32,239 nucleotides of DNA from Thermoplasmata archaeon (lineage in GTDB: Archaea > Thermoplasmatota > Thermoplasmata > Lutacidiplasmatales > UBA184): assembly GCA_022750335.1 (NCBI GenBank), contig JAKIVX010000003.1:82840-115078 (forward strand), read 5' to 3'. The notes beneath the pieces were generated by a model. It was not told the DNA's origin, did no database searches, and saw only the letters and a program-made list of their open reading frames with translations. The position numbers and the translations under genes are program-made. How positions within the stretch are numbered: position 1 is the stretch's first letter; every line of letters starts with the position of its first letter. This document shows, one piece after another, positions 14,396 to 23,122 of this stretch.

Positions 14396-15757
14396 ATGAC
14401 CAACGACCCCAGCGCCGCAAAGTACCAGATCCGAGCCCGCATCAGCGCCGAAGGCGTCATCGACAAACCTGACGTCGTCGGAGCGGTGTTCGGCCAGACG
14501 GAGGGCCTGCTCGGAGACGAGCTCGACCTCCGCGACCTTCAGAAATCCGGCCGTATCGGCCGCATCGAGGTCGAGATCGACAGCCGGAAGGGCAAGAGCG
14601 AGGGAGAGATCATCATCCCCTCGTCGCTCGACCAGGTGGAGACCGCGATCCTCGCCTCCGGTCTCGAGACCGTCGACCGCATCGGCCCATGCCGGGCCAA
14701 GATCGAGGTCATCAGCGTCGAGGACATTCGTATCTCGAAGCGCCAGAAGGTCGTCGACCGCGCCAAGGAGATCCTCGCGCGCCTGCAGGAGGACTCGAAG
14801 GGCGTCGGACTCGACCTCACCGAGGCCGTCCGAAAGATGGTCCAGGTGGACGACATCACGACCTACGGGCCCGAGCACCTGCCCGCGGGACCGAACATCG
14901 ACCAGGCCGACGCCCTCATCGTCGTCGAGGGCCGCTCGGACGTCCTGGCGTTGCTCCGGTGCGGGATCAAGAACGTCATCGCCGTCGAAGGGACGAGCGT
15001 CCCGCAGACGGTGAAGGACCTCTCGCGCGGCAAGACCGTCACCGTCTTCACGGACGGGGACCGCGCCGGCGAACTGATCCTCCGCGAGATGCTCCAGACG
15101 ATGGATATCGACTTTGTCGCCCGCGCTCCCCGTGGGAGCGAAGTGGAGGAGCTCACCCAGAAGCAGCTCCTGAAGTGCCTCCGGAACAAGATCCCGATCA
15201 ACCAGTACCTCGAGATGAGCGGGTTCGAGTCGACCGGCGCTTCCCGGGAACCCCGCGAGGAACGCGGGGAGCCGAGCGGTGGGAACGGCCGCCCCGAACG
15301 ACGCGAAGAGCGCTCCGGAGACCGGGAGCGCGGCGGCGACCGAGGAGGCCCGCGACGCGACGACCGGGAGCGGATGCCCATGCCGGTGCCGCGCGCCCCG
15401 ACCCCGATCCCTCCGCCCCCCGCCCCCGCGGCGGCCCAGCTCACGCCGGAACTGGCGCACTACTTCGAGCTCCTCAACGGCGTCGAGAACGCCTCCCGTT
15501 GTCTCATCGTCGGAGAAGGGGATGCGGTCGTGGCCGAGGCGCCCGTGAAGGACATGATCGAAACGATCAGCGCCCTCACGAGCCCCGCCAAGGCCGTCAT
15601 CTTCGACGGGATCGTGAGCCAGCGCCTGCTCGACGTGGCCCAGGAGAAGGGCATCGGCACCGTCGTCGGCTCCCGCCTCGGCCCCGTGGGAAAGATCCCG
15701 GACGCGGTCCGGATCTTCACCAAGGCCGACCTGGCCATGCCCGGGGCCTCTCGGTAG
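14396..15757 (+). CDS. dnaG: Archaeal DnaG primase-like/exosome protein
   Basis: A 453-residue archaeal DnaG, a TOPRIM protein with primase-like activity that is also a component of the archaeal RNA exosome. The N-terminal domain (about 1-165) contains VVGAVFGQTEGLLGDELDLR. The TOPRIM domain spans about 172-240, with catalytic E178 in IVVEGRSD and D220/D222 in VFTDGDRAG. Residues about 281-347 form a low-complexity linker rich in Arg, Glu, Gly and then Pro. A conserved C-terminal region (350-445) follows. The start ATG has GGAG 7 nt upstream. It is preceded by an unusually long, structured leader. Confidence 0.95.
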   Translation: MTNDPSAAKYQIRARISAEGVIDKPDVVGAVFGQTEGLLGDELDLRDLQKSGRIGRIEVEIDSRKGKSEGEIIIPSSLDQVETAILASGLETVDRIGPCRAKIEVISVEDIRISKRQKVVDRAKEILARLQEDSKGVGLDLTEAVRKMVQVDDITTYGPEHLPAGPNIDQADALIVVEGRSDVLALLRCGIKNVIAVEGTSVPQTVKDLSRGKTVTVFTDGDRAGELILREMLQTMDIDFVARAPRGSEVEELTQKQLLKCLRNKIPINQYLEMSGFESTGASREPREERGEPSGGNGRPERREERSGDRERGGDRGGPRRDDRERMPMPVPRAPTPIPPPPAPAAAQLTPELAHYFELLNGVENASRCLIVGEGDAVVAEAPVKDMIETISALTSPAKAVIFDGIVSQRLLDVAQEKGIGTVVGSRLGPVGKIPDAVRIFTKADLAMPGASR

Positions 15758-15803
15758 ACCCCTACCCTTTCCGGTCGCGGGGCCCTCGGGGTCCCGCGAC
15801 GAA

Positions 15804-15811
15804 CCTATAGA
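15804..15811 (+). promoter_or_regulatory. TATA box of the LonB-like ATPase gene
   Basis: CCTATAGA is centred about 32 nt before ATG 15840, predicting a leader of only a few nucleotides. Confidence 0.6.
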
Positions 15812-15839
15812 TTCGCCCGACCTGTATCGTAGCGTCCGC

Positions 15840-17384
15840 ATGTCCACCAACCTGGATGCTGCCCGCCATCTGCCAGTCGCGATCGACGAGATCGAAACCA
15901 CCGCCGACATCCCCATCCCGACCGACCCCCTCCAACGGGTAATCGGCCAGGAGCGGGCCGTCGAGATCGCTCGGATCGCGGCGTTCCAGCACCGTCACCT
16001 CCTCCTCGTCGGTCCGTCGGGGATCGGCAAGTCGATGACCGCCCAGGCGCTCGCGCTGCACCTCGACCGGCCCCGGTCCGAGCTCCGGGTGGTCCACAAT
16101 CCCGAGAACCCCGAGCGGCCGAGCATCGAGATCGCGAGCCGGGAGGAGGTCTACCACGAGCGGGAGGCCGCCCGATCGGTCGAGGGAGAACTGATCTCCC
16201 CCAAGGACGCGCCCGCCTCCGTCGCCGAGCGCCTGGGGTACCGCTGTCCCCGGTGCGGGTTCGAATCGACGCCGACCGAACGGTACTGTCCGAGCTGCGG
16301 CAACATCAAGCAGCAACTCCCGGGAGGGGCGGGCAGCGGGAATCCGTTCCGGGACCTCGTCGGCGGGATCCTCGAGCTCACCGTGACTCCCGGGGGAAAC
16401 CCCCAGGAATCCGTCCGCACCACCCGCCTGCGCGACGGAGTCGAAGAGGTCGTCTCCTACGAACGGGCCGGCGACCAGATCAAGGTCCTGGACCAGCGCT
16501 CCCTCGAACGCCGACGGACCCTCCAGCGGGAGAGTCCGCGCAAGGTCATCGTCAAACTCGACCGCTCCACGTTCGTCATGGCCACCGGAGCGAGCGAGAC
16601 CGAACTCCTCGGGGACGTGCGACACGACCCGTACGGCGGTCATCCCCAGCTGGGCACGCTGCCGTACGAGCGCGTGATCCCGGGCGAGGTCCACGAGGCC
16701 CACGAGGGGGTGCTGTTCATCGACGAACTGCCGTCGCTCGGACCGATGCAACGGCACATTCTCACGGCGATGCAGGAAAAGCGGTTCCCCATCTCCGGTC
16801 GCAACCCCCAGTCGGGAGGCGCTTCCGTGCGGGTTGACGCGGTCCCGTGCGATTTCATCCTGGTCGCCGCGGCGAACATCCAGGACATCCATCGGATCCT
16901 GACCCCGCTCCGCTCGCGGATCGCGGGCGGGGGCTACGAGGTCCTTCTCGAGACAGCGATGCCCGATACGCCGGCCAACCGCCTTCGACTCGCCCAGTTC
17001 ACCGCCCAGGAGATCGCCGTCGACGGCCGGATCCGCCCCGCCACCCGCGAGGCGGTCCTGGAGATCATCAAGGAGGCCCGCCGACGGGCGGAGGTCCTGG
17101 ATGGCCGGCGCAACGCCCTCACCCTGCGTCTGCGGGAGCTCGGCGGTCTCATCCGGACCGCGGGCGACCTCGCCGCGGTCTCGGGGAGCGACCACCTGGA
17201 GGCCAAGCACCTCCTGGAGGCCCTGCACCGCGCCCGTTCGATCGAGGAGCAGATCCGGGAGACGTACGGATCGTTCCAGGGAGGTCTCCGGCAGGAGGTC
17301 ACCGAATCGCAACGGCAGTCGATGGGCTACTACAACTGGAACGACCACCCTGACGCCGGCCAGTTCCCCGGCGGCTACGGCTGA
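15840..17384 (+). CDS. LonB-like AAA+ ATPase with zinc ribbon and no protease domain
   Basis: A 514-residue AAA+ ATPase closest in pattern to archaeal LonB. The N-terminus has DPLQRVIGQERAVEIARIAA, Walker A is GPSGIGKS (58-65), Walker B is VLFIDEL (291-297), sensor 1 lies in FILVAAANIQD (339-349), and arginines in LRSRI (357-361) are arginine-finger candidates. The LonB lid signature LTLRLRELGGLIRTAGDLA is at 428-446. Between Walker A and B, where LonB normally carries transmembrane helices, there is a zinc ribbon CPRCG...CPSCG (C136, C139, C150, C153) and no hydrophobic span. The protein ends about 50 residues after the lid, with no Ser-Lys peptidase domain. It may be a remodelling ATPase or regulatory relative. 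The last ~30 residues are Gly/Tyr/Asn-rich. Confidence 0.87.
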   Translation: MSTNLDAARHLPVAIDEIETTADIPIPTDPLQRVIGQERAVEIARIAAFQHRHLLLVGPSGIGKSMTAQALALHLDRPRSELRVVHNPENPERPSIEIASREEVYHEREAARSVEGELISPKDAPASVAERLGYRCPRCGFESTPTERYCPSCGNIKQQLPGGAGSGNPFRDLVGGILELTVTPGGNPQESVRTTRLRDGVEEVVSYERAGDQIKVLDQRSLERRRTLQRESPRKVIVKLDRSTFVMATGASETELLGDVRHDPYGGHPQLGTLPYERVIPGEVHEAHEGVLFIDELPSLGPMQRHILTAMQEKRFPISGRNPQSGGASVRVDAVPCDFILVAAANIQDIHRILTPLRSRIAGGGYEVLLETAMPDTPANRLRLAQFTAQEIAVDGRIRPATREAVLEIIKEARRRAEVLDGRRNALTLRLRELGGLIRTAGDLAAVSGSDHLEAKHLLEALHRARSIEEQIRETYGSFQGGLRQEVTESQRQSMGYYNWNDHPDAGQFPGGYG

Positions 17385-17517
17385 GCGGTTCGCCCTAGCG
17401 GCCCGCACTTCTCGCCGTTCCGGAGGATTGGGGGCCGGTTCGGAAGGACCCGTTCCTCGAGGTCAGAACGCGCAGGGGAGACGCTGGTCCGGGTCCTTCC
17501 CGCCCGTCTTCCGACAG

Positions 17518-17525
17518 ACATAAGA
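17518..17525 (+). promoter_or_regulatory. TATA box of the tRNA-Val gene
   Basis: ACATAAGA is centred about 29 nt before the first base of the mature tRNA, the expected archaeal promoter position. Confidence 0.65.
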
Positions 17526-17550
17526 GCGGGGCGTCGGTGGCCGCCCGCAC

Positions 17551-17626
17551 GGGCGCGTAGTCTAGTGGTTATGACGTCACCCTGACACGGTGAAGGTCGC
17601 CAGTTCGAATCTGGCCGCGCCCACCA
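17551..17626 (+). tRNA. tRNA-Val (anticodon GAC), CCA encoded
   Basis: A complete cloverleaf without an intron. Acceptor GGGCGCG (17551-17557) pairs with CGCGCCC (17616-17622). The D arm includes GTC...GAC. Anticodon stem TCACC/GGTGA (17577-17581, 17589-17593) encloses loop CTGACAC, with anticodon GAC at 17584-17586. T arm GCCAG/CTGGC has loop TTCGAAT. Discriminator A at 17623 is followed by genome-encoded CCA at 17624-17626. The rest of the 412-nt gap between the LonB-like gene and the PKD gene holds only its promoter and terminator. Confidence 0.97.
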
Positions 17627-17629
17627 TTT

Positions 17630-17660
17630 CGGAGCGACGGCGCACTCCGTTTCCGAATTT
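17630..17660 (+). terminator. Probable terminator after tRNA-Val
   Basis: CGGAG (17630-17634) and CTCCG (17645-17649) can form a 5-bp stem immediately followed by TTT and then TTTT. The T tracts alone could terminate archaeal transcription. The remaining ~130 nt up to the PKD gene show nothing recognisable. Confidence 0.45.
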
Positions 17661-17796
17661 TCCGAGTTTCAACTCACGTCCCGCCCCCGGACCGTGAACA
17701 GGCCTCGGGGCCGGGCGACAGCTCGGAGGGGAACCTAAACGCCGGTTCAGACCGGTATACCTTCAGGTCTCACCCGACGTATCTGGCGCGCTGCCT

Positions 17797-18384
17797 TCAG
17801 GTAGGGCCCGGGCCCGGCCCCAGCCCCCCGCGCACTCGCAGGAAGACCCCGAGGATCACTACGCCTGCGAGCCCTCCCATCCCGACGAGAAGCCATCCGG
17901 CCGAGGACCCCAGGTCCGAGGCCAGGTTGAAAATCGGCACCGGACAGGGGGGAGGTGGAGCGATGACCTCGTGGGTCACGGAGACGTTGTCACCGACGGC
18001 GTCCACCACCCAGAGGGTGACGTCAAAGTTCCCGTATCCGGCGTAGGTGTGTCGAACATCCGGACCGAGCCCCAGGCTCGAGTGGTCGGCGAAGTCCCAG
18101 GTGAAATCGTAGGGTGGAACTCCGTCAATCGCGGTCCCGTTGAGGGTGACGGTCACGGTAATCGGATCGCACGAGCCCGAGAACTGCGAACCTTCGGAGA
18201 AATTGGCGGCCAGTCCGGAACGGGGCTGCGAGCCACCCGTCGCCAAGCCGATCGCGGGAGCCCGGTCCGTCGGGCTTCCGACGAGAGCTACTTGAATCAG
18301 GAAACAGAGGATCACTCCCACGCAGAAGGTGTATCGACCGATCCGGCCTCCACTCCCTCGAGACTTCCGAACGGAGACCCCCAT
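17797..18384 (-). CDS. Membrane-anchored extracellular protein with one PKD domain
   Basis: A 195-residue protein. A basic N-terminus is followed by a hydrophobic segment (about 19-37, TFCVGVILCFLIQVALV), a signal peptide or anchor. Residues about 57-142 resemble a PKD/Ig-like fold, with the typical DFTWDFADHSS and VRHTYAGYGNFDVTLWVVDAVGD strand pattern. A proline spacer PPPPCP precedes a C-terminal membrane helix (about 161-183) and a glycine/proline tail. It probably sits on the outer face of the membrane, perhaps in cell-surface structure or adhesion (inference). The ATG at 18384 sits about 30 nt from a TATA box, so it is near-leaderless. Confidence 0.82.
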   Translation of the reverse strand: MGVSVRKSRGSGGRIGRYTFCVGVILCFLIQVALVGSPTDRAPAIGLATGGSQPRSGLAANFSEGSQFSGSCDPITVTVTLNGTAIDGVPPYDFTWDFADHSSLGLGPDVRHTYAGYGNFDVTLWVVDAVGDNVSVTHEVIAPPPPCPVPIFNLASDLGSSAGWLLVGMGGLAGVVILGVFLRVRGGLGPGPGPT

Positions 18385-18410
18385 CGCTACCGGGAATCGG
18401 TTGCTGGGGC

Positions 18411-18418
18411 TATACTTT
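18411..18418 (-). promoter_or_regulatory. TATA box of the PKD-protein gene
   Basis: AAAGTATA on the minus strand is centred about 30 nt before ATG 18384, predicting an almost leaderless transcript. Confidence 0.6.
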
Positions 18419-18548
18419 TTGAGCCACGTTCCCACTCGACTCGTGGCGGAGCACCGGAGGAGGGCGAACCGGCCACTTTCGAACGGTCGCCCCGTAGGCG
18501 CGACGGGCTCCGGCCACCGGCGCCCTCGAACTATTCCTGGGTTCGCAG

Positions 18549-19601
18549 TCACAACGCGATCGGCTGGGATTGGAGTTCCCGTCGGACGATGGGCGCGACG
18601 CGTGTGCCCAACAACTCGATGGATCGCATCATCTTCGCGTGCGAGACTGTCGAGACCCCCATCTGGAAGGTGATCCGGGAAATCCCGCCGAGGGCGCGGT
18701 GGACGTAGAGGATCTTCTTTGCGACGGTCTCCGGGTCGCCGATCAGGAGCGCCCCGGTCGGTCCGCGTTGTGCGTCGAAATGGGCCCTCGTGGTGGGAGG
18801 CCATCCGCGTTCCTTGCCGATCTCGGTGAAGGTGTGGGCATACCCGGGGTAGAAGTCGTCGGCCGCCTGCTCGGTCGTCTCGCCGAGAAACCCGATCGAG
18901 TGCAGGCCGACCAGGAGCTGTTCGGGGGAGTGTCCCGCGCGACGCCCGGCTTCCCGGTAGAGTTCGATAAGTGGGCGGAAGTCGGCGGGCTGCCCGCCGA
19001 TGATGGCCACCATGAGGGGAAGCCCGAGCACTCCCGCTCGGACAAACGAGGAGGGCGTGCCGCCGACTCCGACCCAGATCGGGAGCGGATTCTGCATCGG
19101 GCGGGGGAAGACGGCCTGGCCGGTGAGCGGAGGCCGGTGTTTCCCCGACCAGTGGACGTGGGTGTTCGCCCGGATCGTGAGGAGCAACTCGAGTTTTTCC
19201 GCGAACAGCGAGTCGTAGTCGTCGAGACTGAGGCCGAAGAGGGGGAAGGCATCGATGAATGAGCCGCGCCCGGCGACGATCTCCGCCCGGCCCCGGGAGA
19301 TGAGGTCGAGCGTCGCGAACTCCTGGAACACTCGCACCGGGTCGGCAGCGCTCAGGACCGTCACCGCGCTGGTGAGACGGATGTGCTGTGTGCGGGCGGC
19401 CGCGGCGGCCAGAATGATCGCGGGGGCGGAATCGAGAAACTCGGCCCGGTGGTGTTCCCCGATCCCGAACACATCGAGCCCGACCCGATCCGCGAGCTCC
19501 ATCTCCTCGAGCAGGTCTCGCATCCGGTCGGCCGGCGTGAGATCCTGCCCGGTGGCCGGGTCGGGGATAGCTGCTGCAAAGCTGTCCACGCCGAACTCCA
19601 T
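18549..19601 (-). CDS. Luciferase-like (LLM class) flavin-dependent oxidoreductase
   Basis: A 350-residue member of the bacterial luciferase/F420-dependent oxidoreductase superfamily with a TIM-barrel fold. Typical segments are [79 protein letters not shown] and the C-terminal [10 protein letters not shown]. The substrate cannot be predicted, and the cofactor could be FMN or F420. ATG 19601 has GGGAGA about 8 nt upstream, with a TATA box at 19664-19671. It stands alone between the PKD gene and the divergent membrane glycosyltransferase. Confidence 0.9.
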   Translation of the reverse strand: MEFGVDSFAAAIPDPATGQDLTPADRMRDLLEEMELADRVGLDVFGIGEHHRAEFLDSAPAIILAAAAARTQHIRLTSAVTVLSAADPVRVFQEFATLDLISRGRAEIVAGRGSFIDAFPLFGLSLDDYDSLFAEKLELLLTIRANTHVHWSGKHRPPLTGQAVFPRPMQNPLPIWVGVGGTPSSFVRAGVLGLPLMVAIIGGQPADFRPLIELYREAGRRAGHSPEQLLVGLHSIGFLGETTEQAADDFYPGYAHTFTEIGKERGWPPTTRAHFDAQRGPTGALLIGDPETVAKKILYVHRALGGISRITFQMGVSTVSHAKMMRSIELLGTRVAPIVRRELQSQPIAL

Positions 19602-19663
19602 GTTCCGTTCTCCCGCCGCCGGAGGCCGCCGACGGGCGCGGCGTCTCGCCTGTCGGGTTCGGG

Positions 19664-19671
19664 CTTATTAC
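19664..19671 (-). promoter_or_regulatory. TATA box of the LLM oxidoreductase gene
   Basis: GTAATAAG on the minus strand predicts a start near 19641 and a leader of about 40 nt with a ribosome-binding site. Confidence 0.55.
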
Positions 19672-19790
19672 CGTACCCGCCGGCCCGACCGACGCGCGGA
19701 CCTCGAGGGGAGACGGGCCCCCTCCTCGTCTCGACGACGCATGGACTGCCGGCGGGGCCTCCTGGTCGGCGGTCGCCCCGCGAGCGGTGA

Positions 19791-19798
19791 TATTATAC
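19791..19798 (+). promoter_or_regulatory. TATA box of the membrane glycosyltransferase-like gene
   Basis: TATTATAC in a GC-rich divergent region predicts a start near 19820, about 28 nt before ATG 19848. Confidence 0.6.
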
Positions 19799-19847
19799 CG
19801 GTCGCCCGCTCGCGCTCCCGGTTGGCGGCCGTCTCGCGAGCTCCAAG

Positions 19848-21149
19848 ATGACCCTGTACAACCTCCTGACCGACCTCTTCACCGGCCTGCTGGCCGTGGT
19901 GAGCTTCGTCCTCCTTCTCACCCAGACGGAGTGGGGGGTAGGGCTCCGGACCGCGCTTCTCCGCGCGGTCGCACGGGTGACCGGGCAAGCGAACCTCGAA
20001 TGGCTGAGATGGTGGCACATCGCAGCGGTCGTGGCGTTCCTCCTCGGCGCCGTCATGGGCTTCGATCTCGCGACCGGTCTCTACGGGTGCCCCGGACCGG
20101 GAGCTCCGAGCGACATCGGCGGCTTTTTGGCGCAGGGTCAGGCCCTCTGGACGGGGGCGAATCCGTTCACCGTCCCCGATTGTGGGACCACCATCCTAGA
20201 GCCGGACGGATTGGCGGCGGTCCTCCTCAACGGACTCGGGAGCCTGGGCGGGGTGACCGGAGTCGCCGTGGTCTGGGGCGCGATCTCCGTCGGGCTCGTC
20301 CCCCTCACGTGGTGGGTCGCGGGCCCCGAGCGGCGGTACCTCACCCTCGTCGTCGCGACCAGCCCCCTCTACACGCCGCTGGTCGCGACCCAGATCGACG
20401 GGGCGAGCAACGCCCTCGTCCCGCTGACGGTGCTGCTGACGCTCTATCTCGCCACGCGTGCGGAGGTCCGGGCGTCCCTCATCGCTGGCCTCCTGGCGAC
20501 CCAACGCTTCCCCACCCTCTTTCCCGTCCTCGCTTTATCCGGTTCGTTCCGCCGACGGTTCACCGCGGCGGCCGCCGCGATCGGGGCCTTCGCCGCCGGC
20601 ACGGGGATCGCCTATCTCGTCTGGGGGCCGGATTTCCTGGGTCCCGTCTTTCTCGACCAGGTCAATCGCCGGTCGTTCTCCCTCAACCTCTGGGGGGTAT
20701 TCCTCGAGAACCACTGGCTCCCATCGGGGGCGGGCCTCACGGTACTCCAAGGGGCCCTGACCCTCGCGCTGATCGCCGTCGTTTTTTTCACCGTGCGATC
20801 GCCGCTCCGCGGCGCGGCGATCACGCTCACGGGGGTCGCGCTCCTCACCCAGTTCCTCTCGTTCAACATCCTCGTCTGGCTCCTCCCCGTCGCGCTCGTA
20901 GGAGTGCGCCCCCGGTGGTGGTTGTGGGGGATCGGGGTCGTCGGATCGATCAATTATGATGTCACATTGTCCGTCGCGGGGAGCCAGGGTATCGTCTGGC
21001 CGACGGAGGTGCTGGACGTCCTCCTAACGGTGCTGCTGCTGGGCCTCTTGGTCGACCTTTGGAAAACGAGCGACACGACCCTCCTGCGCCGGACCCAGAG
21101 TTTCCCGCCGACAGCTCCCGAGTCGGGCAAGGATTATGCGCCTAGTTGA
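19848..21149 (+). CDS. Multi-span membrane protein, GT-C glycosyltransferase-like
   Basis: A 433-residue protein with roughly ten or more hydrophobic helices, including segments near 10-27, 56-75, 133-158, 164-180 and 228-252 and several between 295 and 410. An extracytoplasmic loop after the second helix carries DLATGLYGCPGPG and PDCGTTILEPDG. Layout and size resemble polyprenol-phosphate-sugar-dependent GT-C glycosyltransferases (GT87/ArnT-like). No single catalytic motif is decisive. The next gene, 14 nt downstream, is a dolichyl-phosphate-sugar synthase-like GT2, which would make the lipid-linked donor such an enzyme uses. This pairing supports the call. Confidence 0.75.
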   Translation: MTLYNLLTDLFTGLLAVVSFVLLLTQTEWGVGLRTALLRAVARVTGQANLEWLRWWHIAAVVAFLLGAVMGFDLATGLYGCPGPGAPSDIGGFLAQGQALWTGANPFTVPDCGTTILEPDGLAAVLLNGLGSLGGVTGVAVVWGAISVGLVPLTWWVAGPERRYLTLVVATSPLYTPLVATQIDGASNALVPLTVLLTLYLATRAEVRASLIAGLLATQRFPTLFPVLALSGSFRRRFTAAAAAIGAFAAGTGIAYLVWGPDFLGPVFLDQVNRRSFSLNLWGVFLENHWLPSGAGLTVLQGALTLALIAVVFFTVRSPLRGAAITLTGVALLTQFLSFNILVWLLPVALVGVRPRWWLWGIGVVGSINYDVTLSVAGSQGIVWPTEVLDVLLTVLLLGLLVDLWKTSDTTLLRRTQSFPPTAPESGKDYAPS

Positions 21150-21163
21150 GGTCGGCCGCGCAG

Positions 21164-21952
21164 ATGATCCGGACGGAAGCGGCACCGATCGATCGGGGTC
21201 CTGGGCCCACGGTCTCGATCGTCCTCGCCACACTGAACGAGCGCGGGAACCTACCCGAACTTCTCGACCGGATCTTCCGACTCAATCTCCCTCCCTTCGA
21301 GGTGATCGTCGTGGACGACGGGAGCACGGACGGTACCCGCGAGTTCCTCTCCGAGTACCGCCGCCGCGAGGACCGCATCCGACCCATCTTTCACGACGGG
21401 AAGCAGACGACCCTCCGGGCGCAGGGCCAGGGTATCGAGGCGACTCGGGGTGAGTTCGTGATCGTCCTGGATGCCGACCTCCAACACCCTCCCGAACGGA
21501 TCCCTCCTATGGTCCAGGAGCTCGAGAAGGGCGCCGGGGTCGTCGTGGCGAGCCGTTACGCTCCCGGAGGTTCGCCGGGGACCCGGACCGTCTTCCGGGC
21601 GATGATCTCGAGGGCGGCGGAAGGGATCGCCCGGGCCTTCCTTCGGGAAGCGCGCGAGGTATCGGACCCGGTCTCGGGGTACTTCGGGTTCCGGCGGGAG
21701 ATCTTCCTGCCGCTCGACCCCCGGTACCGCGGCTACAAGCTCCTCCTCTTCATCCTCGTGATGAACCGGGGCCGTCGTTTTTCGGAGGTCGGATTCCGGT
21801 TCGAACCTCGGACCCGGGGGGCGAGCAAGGTGACCCAGACCTTCGCCTTCGTCCGGGTCTTCCTCATCGAAACCCTCCTCGCCCGCCGCCTCGGACGGGT
21901 GCTCCAGAGGGAACCGGTGACCCGGCGACCGACTCCCGACCCCACCGGGTGA
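21164..21952 (+). CDS. Dolichyl-phosphate mannosyltransferase-like GT2
   Basis: A 262-residue family 2 glycosyltransferase. The N-terminal nucleotide-binding region is VSIVLATLNERGNLPELL (17-34) and VIVVDDGSTDGT (48-59). The metal-binding DxD is in VIVLDADLQHPP, followed by VVASRYAPGG and the acceptor-side VSDPVSGYFGFRRE, all characteristic of DPM1-type enzymes that transfer a sugar from a nucleotide donor to dolichyl phosphate. There are no C-terminal transmembrane helices. ATG 21164 is preferred over TTG 21146 because GAGGTC lies about 10 nt upstream. It is cotranscribed with the membrane protein before it. Confidence 0.9.
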   Translation: MIRTEAAPIDRGPGPTVSIVLATLNERGNLPELLDRIFRLNLPPFEVIVVDDGSTDGTREFLSEYRRREDRIRPIFHDGKQTTLRAQGQGIEATRGEFVIVLDADLQHPPERIPPMVQELEKGAGVVVASRYAPGGSPGTRTVFRAMISRAAEGIARAFLREAREVSDPVSGYFGFRREIFLPLDPRYRGYKLLLFILVMNRGRRFSEVGFRFEPRTRGASKVTQTFAFVRVFLIETLLARRLGRVLQREPVTRRPTPDPTG

Positions 21953-22001
21953 TCCGGTCCGCCGGAACCGGTTCAGGGCCGGCGACCCGGCCGGTGGAAC
22001 C

Positions 22002-22009
22002 GATTTAAC
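22002..22009 (+). promoter_or_regulatory. TATA-like box of the GDP-sugar reductase gene
   Basis: GATTTAAC predicts a start near 22032 and a leader of about 70 nt. It lies just after a GC-rich inverted-repeat stretch (21957-22000). Confidence 0.45.
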
Positions 22010-22102
22010 GGCGCGACCCTGACCCTACGTCGACGCCCTTTCCGGGCCGACGGCCCTCAGTACGGAATCCCGGATCGTCGTTCGTTGCAGGAGTCGGACC
22101 AG

Positions 22103-23056
22103 ATGCGATTACTCGTCACCGGTGCGTCCGGGTTCATCGGGCGGCACCTGGTCGCCGGAGCGCTCGCGAGCGGACACGAAGTGATCGGAACGTGTCTCGC
22201 ACCGGCCGAGCTCGCCCTCCGGGACCTACCGCAGGAGGGGGTGCAGTGGGAGGAGGTCGACATGCAGGACGCCGACCGCGTCACCCGGCTCGTCGACGCG
22301 GTGCGCCCCGAGGGGGTCTTCCACCTCGCCGCACAATCCTACGCGAAACTGGCCTGGGCCGATCCCGTGGGGACCTTCCGTACGAACGTACTCGGAACGA
22401 TCCACCTCTACGAGGCTCTCCGAAGCCATCCGCCGGAGCATGGTACTCTCCTCGCCGCCTCCGGCGCGGCCTACGGGTCTCCGGACGTGCTGCCGATCCG
22501 CGAGGATTTTCCTCTCAACCCGACCAACCCCTACGGCGTCTCCAAAGCGTGCCAGGACATGCTCTCGTTGCAGTACTCGCTCAACTTCGGCCTCCGGATC
22601 CTGCGTGCGCGACTGTTCGGGACCTCCGGCCCGGGCAAGACGGGAGACGTGGTCAACGACTTCGCCCAGCAGATCGCCGCGATCGAACGCACGGGCCGGG
22701 CCGGGCAGCTCAAGGTGGGCAACCTCGAAGCCCGACGGGACGTCTCGGACGTCCGGGACGTCCTGCGGGCGATGTGGCGGATCTTCGAGGCCGGAGATCC
22801 CGCGATCCCGGTGAACATCGGCGCCGGTCAGAGTTACTCGGTCCGGTACATCGCCGAGGAGCTCCAAAAGATGGCGAAGGTCCCGGTCGCGATCACACCG
22901 GACCCGACCCTCCTCCGACCGACGGACGAACCGGACAACCGGGCCGACATCACCCGCCTCCGGGCCCTCGGCTACGCTCCCACTTACACGCTCTCCCAGA
23001 CACTCCGGGACTCCCTCGAGTTCTGGCGGGCGGCTCCCGCGCCTTCCGCCGCCTGA
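22103..23056 (+). CDS. rmd: GDP-6-deoxy-D-mannose reductase-like SDR
   Basis: A 317-residue extended short-chain dehydrogenase. The NAD(P) motif is TGASGFIG (6-13), and the catalytic pair is Y144/K148 in PYGVSK. RARLFGTSGPGKTGDVVNDFAQQI and VGNLEARRDVSDVRDV closely follow the GMD/RMD pattern of GDP-mannose-derived deoxysugar enzymes. RMD reduces GDP-4-keto-6-deoxymannose to GDP-D-rhamnose. A related 4,6-dehydratase or epimerase is the alternative. The residue before the catalytic site reads AASGAAYG, so the usual Ser/Thr position should be checked. ATG 22103 has GGAG about 9 nt upstream. It belongs with the neighbouring glycosylation genes. Confidence 0.85.
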   Translation: MRLLVTGASGFIGRHLVAGALASGHEVIGTCLAPAELALRDLPQEGVQWEEVDMQDADRVTRLVDAVRPEGVFHLAAQSYAKLAWADPVGTFRTNVLGTIHLYEALRSHPPEHGTLLAASGAAYGSPDVLPIREDFPLNPTNPYGVSKACQDMLSLQYSLNFGLRILRARLFGTSGPGKTGDVVNDFAQQIAAIERTGRAGQLKVGNLEARRDVSDVRDVLRAMWRIFEAGDPAIPVNIGAGQSYSVRYIAEELQKMAKVPVAITPDPTLLRPTDEPDNRADITRLRALGYAPTYTLSQTLRDSLEFWRAAPAPSAA

Positions 23057-23122
23057 GCTCGCCCCACCGCGACAGGCCCCGGCCTCCCGGGACCGCGGGT
23101 GTCGAGGGCGAACTGCTCGGGT

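Noticed and set aside
21953-22001. GC-rich inverted repeats as a mobile-element end
   Set aside because: They are short, not flanked by a transposase gene or target duplication, and are ordinary for a GC-rich intergenic stretch.
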